DNA of 64,000 nt from Flavivirga eckloniae (GTDB lineage Bacteria > Bacteroidota > Bacteroidia > Flavobacteriales > Flavobacteriaceae), in NCBI RefSeq assembly GCF_002886045.1, contig NZ_CP025791.1:4355001-4419000 (forward strand). The letters are read 5' to 3'. Positions 25,529 through 33,998 of this stretch are shown here, piece by piece. Made by a program: the position numbers and the translations under genes. The notes under the pieces were generated by a model that saw only the letters and a program-made list of their open reading frames with translations, did no database searches and was not told where the DNA came from. The stretch's first letter is position 1; every line of letters begins with the position of its first letter.

Positions 25529-27637
25529 ATGCTTAAAAAAATGATAAGAATAGTATTGATAGCAACCTGTTTTATTGTGTTTTTTGCGTGTAGCAATAAA
25601 GCAGGGACTATCAATATTTATGTAGATGAAGCCGTAAAAGAAGATGTTGATTATGCGCTTCAAGAATTAACACAAGAATTAAAAGCAAATAAGATTGATT
25701 TTAGCTTCTTAAAAAGTAAAGAGCACGCGCATTTAGTTGTTGAAACTAAAGAACGTATAAATAAAAAAAATGACGGTTTTAAGCTAGAAAAAGATAATGA
25801 AACCTTATTACTATCATCAGGAAACACAAGAGGTTTATTATATGGACTTCTTGATATTGCAGAACAGATAAAAATCAAAAAAAATTGGGGGACAATTAAA
25901 GTGAAATCCGTTTCTGCGCATTACCCATTTCGAGCCATAAAACTTAACCTACCATGGTTTCCGTATAGAGGAGGAGAAAATCTCTCGTTGCATTACGATA
26001 CATGCAAAGACCTCAAGTTTTGGGAGGCTTTTTTAGATATGATGGTAGCCAACAAGTTTAACACACTTACACTTTGGAACTTGCACCCATTTATGTATAT
26101 GGTACAATCTGATAAGTTTCCAGAAGCTTCACCCTTCACCAAAGAAGAAATGGCCGAGTGGCAAACATTTTGGAAAGCTATTTTTAAAATGGCTAAAGCC
26201 AGAGGTATAGACCCTTATATTTTTAACTGGAATATTTTTGTATCGGAAGAATTTGGTAAAGCATACAACGTAGCAGAATATTCTAAAGATGGTGGCTATT
26301 GGGGAGACGGAGAAACCAATGCGATTATTGAAGAATACACCAGGGAAATGGTGTCGAAAACGATTAATGAGTATGAGGATTTAGTAGGGATTGGGATTAC
26401 CCTTGGTGAACGTATGGGAGGGATGACTTCGGAAATACGCCGGGATTGGATCGATCGTACCCTAATTCAAGGCATTAAAGATGCCGATAGAAAAGTAAAG
26501 CTGTTTTACCGTGCTCCGCTTTCTGCAGGAACAACAAGTCATGGTACCGTTAGTAAAGCAACAGAAGTTATTACCCGCGAAGCCATAGAAAACATAGGTT
26601 TGGATGATGAGGTGCTTTTAGGATTTAAATTTAACTGGTCTCACGGGCATTCTTCTCCAAAATTATCCATAGTCCATGGAGGTATTTTAACAGATACTTA
26701 CTGGAAGCCTGAGCCAGCCAATTATAAAGGCGTATATACAGTAAGGAATGAAGATTTCTTCGTATTACGTTGGGGACAACCCGATTTTGTACGTGATTTT
26801 ATGAAGTACAATAGCGAGGATTATATAAATGGCGTTATTATAGGATCAGAAACCTATATTCCTGCTAAGGATTACACGACCAAAGAAACATATCGCACCT
26901 GGGATTATGCTTTCCAAAAGCAGTGGTTGTTCTATAAAACCTGGGGAAATCTATTATATAATAAAGAGACACCCGATACTTATTTCGCAGATGTCTTAGC
27001 TAATAAATATGGCATTACAGATGGAAGTAAGCTTGTGTCTGCCTGGAGAATGGCATCGCAAAACGCCAATAGTTTAGCCAGTTTTTACAGAGGGGAATGG
27101 GATGGTACTTTGTATACGGAAGGAATGACACGAGAAAAAGGTCAGTTTATAGGTGTAAATAAGGTAATATCACACCCCGTTTTAGATTCTTCATATGTTA
27201 ATATTGCAAATTATGTTAAAGGAGCATTTACAGAAGATCAAATAACCCCTTTGCAGTTTGCAGATGCTATGGAGGAAAAAAGTATAATGGCACAGAAAAT
27301 AGCCAAACAAATTATAAAAGAATACCCCGAAAAGGAACTATTAAAAATAGAAACTAACGATATTGATACCTGGGGACATTTCGGATTATATATAGCAGAT
27401 AAAGTTCGTGGCGGTGTTGCACTACAAACATACAGAGTTAAAGGTGATAAGCAGGCACAAAAGGAAGCCATATCGCATTTAACAAATGCGCTGCAACATT
27501 GGAAAGACTATGTTACAAGCATCGAAAAGTATAATGTAGAAGTGATGCCCCATCAGTTTAATAACAAGTTTTCATTTAGGGAGCATATAGCAGGAGCAGA
27601 GAGAGATATAGCCATTGCAAAACAGGAAATTAATTAG
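25529..27637 (+). CDS. Alpha-glucuronidase-like glycoside hydrolase lipoprotein, family uncertain
   Basis: The 702-residue protein begins MLKKMIR with a lipobox ending in FFAC (Cys21). Residues 27-125 look like the small alpha/beta domain (GH20b-like) found before GH67 and GH115 barrels, ending in NTRGLLYGLLDIAEQIK. A TIM-barrel region follows with FWEAFLDMMVANKFNTLTLWNLHPF, IDPYIFNWNIFV, VGIGITLGER and LLGFKFNWSHGH; acidic residues there may be catalytic. The C-terminal 150 residues are helical. The length fits GH67, but the standard GH67 catalytic segments are not obvious, so I leave the family open. Removal of a uronic acid side chain would fit the locus. Confidence 0.75.
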   Translation: MLKKMIRIVLIATCFIVFFACSNKAGTINIYVDEAVKEDVDYALQELTQELKANKIDFSFLKSKEHAHLVVETKERINKKNDGFKLEKDNETLLLSSGNTRGLLYGLLDIAEQIKIKKNWGTIKVKSVSAHYPFRAIKLNLPWFPYRGGENLSLHYDTCKDLKFWEAFLDMMVANKFNTLTLWNLHPFMYMVQSDKFPEASPFTKEEMAEWQTFWKAIFKMAKARGIDPYIFNWNIFVSEEFGKAYNVAEYSKDGGYWGDGETNAIIEEYTREMVSKTINEYEDLVGIGITLGERMGGMTSEIRRDWIDRTLIQGIKDADRKVKLFYRAPLSAGTTSHGTVSKATEVITREAIENIGLDDEVLLGFKFNWSHGHSSPKLSIVHGGILTDTYWKPEPANYKGVYTVRNEDFFVLRWGQPDFVRDFMKYNSEDYINGVIIGSETYIPAKDYTTKETYRTWDYAFQKQWLFYKTWGNLLYNKETPDTYFADVLANKYGITDGSKLVSAWRMASQNANSLASFYRGEWDGTLYTEGMTREKGQFIGVNKVISHPVLDSSYVNIANYVKGAFTEDQITPLQFADAMEEKSIMAQKIAKQIIKEYPEKELLKIETNDIDTWGHFGLYIADKVRGGVALQTYRVKGDKQAQKEAISHLTNALQHWKDYVTSIEKYNVEVMPHQFNNKFSFREHIAGAERDIAIAKQEIN

Positions 27638-27643
27638 TAAGAC

Positions 27644-29194
27644 ATGAAAGCAGCTCTTATAGCATTTTTTTTAATAGTTACATGTATAAGCCATGCTCAA
27701 GAAACATCAGAGCAAGTGGATAAAAACAGATACGAGGCCAATTGGGAATCTTTAAAAAAGCATAAAACCCCAGATTGGTATATTGATGGCAAGTTTGGTA
27801 TTTATTTCCATTGGGGTGTTTATTCCGTGCCGGCATTTGGAACCGAATGGTACCCAAGACATATGTACATTGATAATAAAGAAGGTTGGGGAAAAGAGGT
27901 GCGTCCTCATCATTTGGAAAAGTATGGTGCCGATTTCGATTACCATGAGTTTATTCCATCGTTTACCGCAGAACACTTCGATGCTAAAGAATGGGCTGCG
28001 CTTTTTAAAGCCTCAGGTGCTTCCTGGGCTGGTCCTGTAGCAGAACATTGCGATAATTTCTCCATGTGGGATAGTAAGATAAACCCGTGGAATGCTTCTA
28101 AAATGGGACCGAAACGCGACATAGTAGGAGCGTTGGAAAAGGCTATAAAAGGAGAAGGTTTAAAATTTACGACAACCTTTCACCATTCATGGAATTGGGC
28201 TTGGTATGATACCTGGAGTGGAAATATTGATGTTTCTACACCAGAATTAAGACAGTTTTATGGAGAGGAGGTTTTACCCGGAACTTTTAACAAAATGAGC
28301 AGTGGTTCTATGGGTAATGGGGCTGAAACTGGCAAAATTGAAGAAAAATACAAACCTTCTAAAAAATTCATTTCTACCTGGAGAACTAAAATAGATGAGG
28401 TGGTTGATACTTATAAACCAGATATGTTATGGTTTGATAGTAGGCTCTTCATAATACCGGAAAAAGAAAGACAGGAAATGGTAGCCCATTACTACAATAA
28501 AAGCCTTGAGTGGAATAAACCGGTAGTCTTAAATTATAAAAATAAAGATTTGGCAGAGGGAGCAGGCGTTATTGATCTGGAAAGAGGGCGGTTTGATGAA
28601 AAGACAGCATTCTACTGGCTAACCGACGATTCCTGGGATTGGTCTGGTTGGAACTATAAAGAAAATCACGATTATAAATCAGCAGATCGTATTCTAGATG
28701 GTCTTGTAGACATCGTTAGTAAAAATGGGTGCTTATTATTAAACATAGGGCCTAAGGCAGATGGTACCATACCTGAAGAAGTTAAAAAGGGATTGTTAGA
28801 ACTTGGTGGTTGGTTGAAAATTCATGGAGAGGCTATCTATAAAACACGCCCTTTTGTAACTTATGGAGAGGGAAAAACAAAACTTAAAAAAAATCATTGG
28901 GGAGGCGTTAATGATCGTGGCATCACTTACACTGCTAACGATTTTCGATTTACAACAAGGGATGGCTATTTGTATATTTTACAATTAGGCATGCCAAAAC
29001 CTAATAAAGAATTCAGATTAAAATCGTTTGCTAAGAATGGATTAGCTTCAGATGTGAAAATAGAATCATTAGAACTTTTGGGGAGTGTAAAAAACACAAA
29101 ATGGCACCAAAATTCTAAAGGACTTTATTTAACTTCGCCAGAAGTAAACCCTAATAAAATGGTTTTAGTTTATAAAGCAAAAATCAGTAACTAA
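27644..29194 (+). CDS. GH29 alpha-L-fucosidase-type glycosidase, copy 1
   Basis: The 516-residue protein has a signal peptide ending near SHAQ. GH29 landmarks: PDWYIDGKFGIYFHWGVYSVPAF at the start of the barrel, AKHHD-like region seen as PVAEHCDNF, nucleophile Asp265 in DMLWFDSR, and LLLNIGPKADGTIPEE with the WLKIHGEAIY region after. The usual family His before the Asp is a Cys in this copy (EHCDN). GH29 enzymes release alpha-L-fucose, and some subgroups act on alpha-L-galactose or alpha-L-glucose. It lies 6 bp after the glucuronidase-like gene, and the KduD-like gene follows 16 bp on. Confidence 0.94.
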   Translation: MKAALIAFFLIVTCISHAQETSEQVDKNRYEANWESLKKHKTPDWYIDGKFGIYFHWGVYSVPAFGTEWYPRHMYIDNKEGWGKEVRPHHLEKYGADFDYHEFIPSFTAEHFDAKEWAALFKASGASWAGPVAEHCDNFSMWDSKINPWNASKMGPKRDIVGALEKAIKGEGLKFTTTFHHSWNWAWYDTWSGNIDVSTPELRQFYGEEVLPGTFNKMSSGSMGNGAETGKIEEKYKPSKKFISTWRTKIDEVVDTYKPDMLWFDSRLFIIPEKERQEMVAHYYNKSLEWNKPVVLNYKNKDLAEGAGVIDLERGRFDEKTAFYWLTDDSWDWSGWNYKENHDYKSADRILDGLVDIVSKNGCLLLNIGPKADGTIPEEVKKGLLELGGWLKIHGEAIYKTRPFVTYGEGKTKLKKNHWGGVNDRGITYTANDFRFTTRDGYLYILQLGMPKPNKEFRLKSFAKNGLASDVKIESLELLGSVKNTKWHQNSKGLYLTSPEVNPNKMVLVYKAKISN

Positions 29195-29210
29195 TTATAA
29201 AAATAATAGA

Positions 29211-29981
29211 ATGAGTATTTTGAACAAATTTAGTCTAGAAGGAAAAACAGCTTTAGTAACAGGTTGTAAAAGAGGTATTGGTAAAGCTATGGCCGTAGGT
29301 TTGGCAGAAGCAGGAGCCAATATTATTGGAGTATCAGCTTCATTAGAATTAGAAGGTAGTGATGTTGAAAAAGCAGTACAAGCTACAGGTAAAAGTTTTA
29401 AAGCTTACCAGTGCGATTTTTCAAATAGAAAAGCCTTATATGCTTTTATAGCCGAAGCTAAAAAAGACAATCCAACCATAGATATTTTAGTAAACAATGC
29501 AGGAACTATTTTAAGAGCTCCAGCAGCAGAACATTCAGACGAATTATGGGATAAAGTGATTGAAGTTAACCAGAACGCTCAGTTTATTTTAACTAGAGAA
29601 TTTGGTAAAGAAATGATCGCCAGAGGTTCTGGAAAAGTGATATTTACGGCTTCGTTACTAACGTTCCAAGGTGGAATAACAGTACCGGGTTATGCTGCTA
29701 GTAAAGGCGCTATAGGTCAGTTAACCATGGCTTTTTCTAACGAATGGGCAGGTAAAGGCGTTAATGTAAATGCTATTGCACCTGGTTATATTTCAACAGA
29801 TAACACAGAAGCTTTAAGAAATGATCCAGCAAGAGCCGAATCTATTTTATCTCGTATTCCTGCAGGAAGATGGGGAGAAGCAGAAGATTTTGCCGGACCA
29901 ACAGTATTTTTAGCATCAGAAGCTGCAGCTTACATGAATGGCGCTGTTGTACTTGTTGACGGTGGATGGATGGGTAGATAA
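29211..29981 (+). CDS. kduD-like: KduD-like short-chain dehydrogenase (2-deoxy-D-gluconate 3-dehydrogenase type)
   Basis: The 256-residue SDR has the cofactor motif TGCKRGIG (residues 17-24), NNAGT, catalytic Ser in FTASLLTFQGG and YAASKGA with Tyr and Lys, and the C-terminal GAVVLVDGGWMGR typical of KduD. KduD interconverts 2,5-diketo-3-deoxygluconate and 2-keto-3-deoxygluconate in unsaturated uronate breakdown. A kduI gene occurs at 35209, supporting this role, though in another transcription unit. Given its neighbours it may instead oxidise an L-fuconate-type intermediate. The family is certain, the substrate less so. Confidence 0.88.
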   Translation: MSILNKFSLEGKTALVTGCKRGIGKAMAVGLAEAGANIIGVSASLELEGSDVEKAVQATGKSFKAYQCDFSNRKALYAFIAEAKKDNPTIDILVNNAGTILRAPAAEHSDELWDKVIEVNQNAQFILTREFGKEMIARGSGKVIFTASLLTFQGGITVPGYAASKGAIGQLTMAFSNEWAGKGVNVNAIAPGYISTDNTEALRNDPARAESILSRIPAGRWGEAEDFAGPTVFLASEAAAYMNGAVVLVDGGWMGR

Positions 29982-30005
29982 TTTTTATCATAAAAAATAT
30001 TAAAC

Positions 30006-30458
30006 ATGCATATTTTATCAAGATTTTATGAAGACTACGAATTAGGTAGTAAAAGAGAAACCTTAGGAAGAACGATTACAGAAACAGATTTTGTTGTTCA
30101 CGCTGGCCATACAGGCGATTATTTTCCACACCATATGGATGCCGAATGGTGCAAAACACAGCCTTTTAAAGAGCGAATAGCACATGGTACGCTTACGTTT
30201 GCCGTGGGTATTGGTATGACAGCAACAGAGATTAACCCTGAGGCTTTTTCTAAAGGATATGATAGATTACGTTTTATAAAACCAGTACACATAGGTGATA
30301 CCATTAGGGTTGTTGTAACTATTAGCGAAAAGAAAGAATCTAAACACCCTCATTTAGGCCATGTTAATGAGCATGTTGAAATATTCAACCAACGCGACGA
30401 ATTGGTTTTAGTTTGTGACCATATTTTACTGGCCAAGAAAAAAGAATTCGAGAGCTAA
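30006..30458 (+). CDS. MaoC-type (hot-dog fold) dehydratase/hydratase
   Basis: The 150-residue protein has the hydratase-2 motif: Asp38 and His43 ([12 protein letters not shown]) followed by [19 protein letters not shown]. Single-domain MaoC proteins add or remove water on enoyl-CoA or similar thioesters. Together with the two CoA-transferases it forms a pair known from mesaconyl-CoA and other CoA-ester pathways; in a sugar operon it suggests dehydration of a hydroxyacyl-CoA from a sugar acid. It is the last gene of the operon, 24 bp after the KduD-like gene. No thioesterase, thiolase or CoA-lyase gene is seen in the window. Confidence 0.9.
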   Translation: MHILSRFYEDYELGSKRETLGRTITETDFVVHAGHTGDYFPHHMDAEWCKTQPFKERIAHGTLTFAVGIGMTATEINPEAFSKGYDRLRFIKPVHIGDTIRVVVTISEKKESKHPHLGHVNEHVEIFNQRDELVLVCDHILLAKKKEFES

Positions 30459-30489
30459 ACTTTTTAAACAACTTGTTTAAAAGGGTTTT

Positions 30490-30589
30490 ATGTCAGTTCA
30501 AGCATAAGTTAGGAATAATTGTTATCCTTATTGGTCATATAGTAGTGATCGGTATTTGATCGTATTTTTAACTTTGCCTGAACTGACAT
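30490..30589. promoter_or_regulatory. Long-arm inverted repeat with a -7-like element before the sulfatase
   Basis: Arms of 11 bp match perfectly (ATGTCAGTTCA at 30490-30500 and TGAACTGACAT at 30579-30589), and the pairing continues imperfectly for about ten more bases. Between them TAACTTTG at 30569-30576 matches the TAnnTTTG -7 consensus, without a good -33 box. The element may end the operon to the left, or carry the promoter of the sulfatase gene starting at 30635. The TGTCAGTTCAAGC arms resemble repeats at 53760-54130. Confidence 0.4.
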
Positions 30590-30634
30590 TTATTTTATAT
30601 AAATTTTTAAGATATTTAAAACCCTAGATAAAGC

Positions 30635-32248
30635 ATGATAAAAAATAAATTTCCTATACTGGTTCTTGGATCATTATTTTGTGTATTGTCATTTGTTTCT
30701 TGTAAACAAGAAGAAAAGAAAGTTGCTAAAAAACCGAATATCATCTATATTATGACAGATGACCACACAGCCGGTGCAACTGGTATGTATGGAGGGCGTT
30801 TAGCAGGATTAAACCCAACACCAAATTTAGATAAGTTGGGAGACGAAGGGATGGTATTCAATAATTGTTTTGTTACAAATTCTATCTGTACACCAAGTAG
30901 AGCTTCTATAATGAGCGGTCAGTATAGTCAAACAAACGGCGTACTGGATTTGTGGAATGATTTAGATACTGAGAAGCAATATCTTCCACAGGAAATGAAA
31001 AAATTGGGGTACGAAACTGCCATGATTGGTAAGTGGCATTTACATATCGAACCTACAGCATTTGATTACTATAAAGTCTTGCCTGGCCAGGGAAGATATT
31101 TTGATCCGGTTTTTAGAGTACAAGGAGAAAAGGAATGGCCAAATAATACTGTTCAACATGAAGGACATACTTCTGATATCATCACTGATCAGGTATTGAA
31201 TTGGTTTGAGAATGTAAAAGGTCATGAAGCCCCTTTTTTCTTAATGTATCACTTCAAAGCACCACATGATATGTTTGAGTTCAATCCTAAATATGCCAAT
31301 TATTTAGAAAATGAATTTATTCCAGAACCAGAGAGTTTATACAATCAGCCACTTTGGGGGTCTGAAGCAACGCGCGGTAAAAATGACAGTTTAATAAATG
31401 TTATAGGGTCCTCTATTTCTAAAAGGCATCCCAACCGTAGTTATGTAGATATTTTCGAAATCGGAGATAAACCAACAGAAAAAGAAGCAACCAGTGCTGC
31501 ATATCAGGAATATTTAAAAAAATATTTAAGATGTGTAAAAGGTGTGGATGATAACTTAGGTCGCTTTTTTGATTATTTAAAAAAGAACGGTTTATGGGAA
31601 AACACCGTTATTGTTTATACATCAGATCAAGGAATGATGCTAGGAGAACATGATTTTGAAGACAAGCGATGGATGTATGAAGAATCGATGCGTATGCCTT
31701 TTATTGTGCGTTATCCAGAAATGGTAAAATCAGGTACCAGATCAGATTTAATAGTTAATAATACCGATTTTGCACCAACTTTAATTGAATTAGCTGGTGG
31801 TAAGAAGCCTGAATACATGCAAGGAGAAAGTATGACCGAAATATTAAAAGGTCATACACCAGCAGATTGGCGAACAAGTACCTATTATCGTTATTGGATG
31901 CATATGATTCATCATGACATTCCTGCTCATTTTGGCTTGAGAAGTAAAGACCATAAACTAATTTTCTTTTATGGAAGGCATTATAACTTAGAAAAAGAAG
32001 GTATACTTTCTATGCCTTGGAAAGGTGAAGGGAATTCTAATAAAGTGGAAATTACGCCAGCTGCCTGGGAGTTTTATGATTTAAAAAATGATCCTGAAGA
32101 ATTAGTAAATCAATACAACAATCCAGAATACAAAGAGATTATTGATAAGATGAAAGCTGAGTTGAAAGAAAAGAGAAAAACCTTGAATGAAGAAGATCAT
32201 GACTATCCCCATTTAAAGGAGATTATAGACAAGCACTGGAATGATTGA
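30635..32248 (+). CDS. Family S1 sulfatase lipoprotein, Cys type (CTPSR), copy 1
   Basis: The 537-residue protein has a lipobox FVSC (Cys23). The formylglycine signature is C85-T-P-S-R89; metal ligands include the Asp pair in YIMTDDH and the later YTSDQGMMLGEHD. MIGKWHLH supplies the usual Lys and His. S1 sulfatases hydrolyse sulfate esters of sugars after the Cys is turned to formylglycine, so a separate maturase is required; none is seen here. It heads the catabolic core, separated from the operon before by 176 bp, and ends in a convergent pair with GH43. Confidence 0.96.
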   Translation: MIKNKFPILVLGSLFCVLSFVSCKQEEKKVAKKPNIIYIMTDDHTAGATGMYGGRLAGLNPTPNLDKLGDEGMVFNNCFVTNSICTPSRASIMSGQYSQTNGVLDLWNDLDTEKQYLPQEMKKLGYETAMIGKWHLHIEPTAFDYYKVLPGQGRYFDPVFRVQGEKEWPNNTVQHEGHTSDIITDQVLNWFENVKGHEAPFFLMYHFKAPHDMFEFNPKYANYLENEFIPEPESLYNQPLWGSEATRGKNDSLINVIGSSISKRHPNRSYVDIFEIGDKPTEKEATSAAYQEYLKKYLRCVKGVDDNLGRFFDYLKKNGLWENTVIVYTSDQGMMLGEHDFEDKRWMYEESMRMPFIVRYPEMVKSGTRSDLIVNNTDFAPTLIELAGGKKPEYMQGESMTEILKGHTPADWRTSTYYRYWMHMIHHDIPAHFGLRSKDHKLIFFYGRHYNLEKEGILSMPWKGEGNSNKVEITPAAWEFYDLKNDPEELVNQYNNPEYKEIIDKMKAELKEKRKTLNEEDHDYPHLKEIIDKHWND

Positions 32249-32280
32249 TTAACTATCTTTATTGAAGAAAAGAAAAAAGA

Positions 32281-32414
32281 GGCTAGTAAAAAGTTTAATT
32301 CAGTGTCATTCTGAGGAGCACATAAGTGCGACGCGAGAATCTATTTTAATTAGTAAACAGATTGCTATGGTTGTTCTTTCCTCACAATGACAGTTTATTT
32401 TAACTTTTAAAGCC
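32281..32414. repeat. Large imperfect inverted repeat between convergent genes
   Basis: Arms 32281-32316 and 32380-32414 can pair over about 35 bases with several mismatches. They share GTCATT and TGAGG blocks at the inner ends. The loop holds GGAGCACATAAGTGCGACG-type sequence. It is placed between the sulfatase and GH43 genes and can act as a terminator for both. It shares core motifs with hairpins at 15622 and 25411. Confidence 0.7.
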
Positions 32415-32448
32415 CCTTTTTCATTGTTAGAGTAGTGTATAATATTGT

Positions 32449-33777
32449 TTATTCAAATTGAATCCAGTCTATATTCATTAAGTTGTCGCTTTCGCCTTCA
32501 AAAACTAACTTAATAGTCTTAATACCTTTTATTTTTTTGTTTATTGGTGTTTCAATGGTTTTCCAGTTATCCCAACCCCCAGTATTCGATACTAGAGTAG
32601 AGGTTATTAATTCATTATCTAGAAATAGCTTTATAGTTCCTCCATTGGTTCCCGAAGACACCTTATAAGCTACGCTCTTAATTTTTTTGGAGTCAAAATC
32701 GACCGAATTATAAGTTACACATGCATTAGGTTTAATATACTCTAATTGCCATCCAACTACGCTTTTATCATTTAGCCTATTTACTTTTAAGTCTTGCGAT
32801 GTAGAAAACCTATCGATTTGAATTGGCTTATCAATTTTTGTAATCCCGATACCTCTTAAAGTGGCCTTTTTCTCTTTTATTAAACCTTTACTGTCAAAAA
32901 ACAAGCTATCGGCTCGCATTGATCTTAAATGCTGGTTTTTTGAAATATCATGATGATGATAGAATATGTACCATTGCTTTTTGTACTCTAAAATAGAGTG
33001 GTGGTTAGTCCAGATACCGTCTTTCCAACGCTCCATAATACGACCTTGATATTCAAATGGTCCCATTGGGTTTTTTCCTGTAGCATAAGCGATTTCCTCA
33101 GAGCCAGACTTATCATGTGGAAAGGTGAAATAATAAACCCCATCTTTTTTAAACATAAAAGAGCCCTCTTTATAACCTTCAGGTAGATTTTCTATCTTTT
33201 TGGCAGTGCCTTTAATAGATTTCATGTCTTCATTAAGTTCGGCAACAAATAAAGTTTTACCGCCCCCGAAATATAAATAAGCACGTCCGTCATCATCAAT
33301 TAAAACATTCGGATCAATACCATTAACCCCTTTTATATAGTCTTTTTCAAGAGTATATGGCCCTTCTGGAGATGTAGCTGTAGCAACACCAACCCGTCTA
33401 AACCCACTTTTATCTAATGGTGGTGCAGGGTAGTAATAGTAGTAAACCCCATCTTTTTCTACACAATCGGGTGCCCACATGCCAAAACCATCTTTTTTAC
33501 CCCAGGGAACATCTGTCTGGTCAATAATTTTTCCATGATCTGTCCAAGTTGTTAAATCCGTTGTAGAAAAAACGTTATACGAAGGCATGCAAAAACCATT
33601 TTCACCTTTACCTTCCTCGCAAACTATATCTGTTGAAGGAAATACGTATAATTTTTTATTAAAAACCCTGGCAGTTGGATCTGCTGTATACATATGCGTT
33701 ACCAATGGGTTTTGTGAGGTGCTTTGAAAGCTAATTAATAAGGCTATTAAACCAATAAATGTGTTACTCTTATTCAT
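32449..33777 (-). CDS. GH43 family glycosidase with C-terminal CBM6-like domain
   Basis: The 442-residue protein has a signal peptide ending near TSQ (residue 22). Five-bladed propeller features: catalytic base Asp33 (TADPTA), pKa-modulating Asp155 (NGIDPNVLIDDDG) and acid Glu204 (GYKEGSFMFK). The C-terminal 130 residues (VGWQLEYIKPNACVTYNSVDF to NLMNIDWIQFE) resemble a CBM6 jelly roll. GH43 enzymes act on arabinofuranosides, xylosides and galactans. It is on the minus strand, apart from KduI/DUF4861 by 221 bp and a terminator. Substrate could be a beta-xylose or arabinose side chain; unknown. Confidence 0.94.
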   Translation of the reverse strand: MNKSNTFIGLIALLISFQSTSQNPLVTHMYTADPTARVFNKKLYVFPSTDIVCEEGKGENGFCMPSYNVFSTTDLTTWTDHGKIIDQTDVPWGKKDGFGMWAPDCVEKDGVYYYYYPAPPLDKSGFRRVGVATATSPEGPYTLEKDYIKGVNGIDPNVLIDDDGRAYLYFGGGKTLFVAELNEDMKSIKGTAKKIENLPEGYKEGSFMFKKDGVYYFTFPHDKSGSEEIAYATGKNPMGPFEYQGRIMERWKDGIWTNHHSILEYKKQWYIFYHHHDISKNQHLRSMRADSLFFDSKGLIKEKKATLRGIGITKIDKPIQIDRFSTSQDLKVNRLNDKSVVGWQLEYIKPNACVTYNSVDFDSKKIKSVAYKVSSGTNGGTIKLFLDNELITSTLVSNTGGWDNWKTIETPINKKIKGIKTIKLVFEGESDNLMNIDWIQFE

Positions 33778-33926
33778 GTACTCTATATTGAATGGGTAAA
33801 ACTAACCTTTCAATAAAAGAGTCATTAGATCAATTGATTTTATTTACACAACATATGATTTTTCTAATAAAAGAAGATCGAGTAAAATTAAAATAGTAGA
33901 ACTGTGTAATGCTTGTGGGTATTGAA

Positions 33927-33966
33927 AACCAGTCTATTAGAGGTGGTGTGCTCCAAGAGACTGGTT
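33927..33966 (-). terminator. Intrinsic terminator after DUF4861
   Basis: A perfect 9-bp stem AACCAGTCT (33927-33935) and AGACTGGTT (33958-33966) is followed on the minus strand by TTTTC. It lies 33 bp beyond the DUF4861 stop and closes the kduI-DUF4861 unit. Confidence 0.7.
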
Positions 33967-33998
33967 GCTTTTTAAATGTTTTGGGTAATTCCTTGAAT

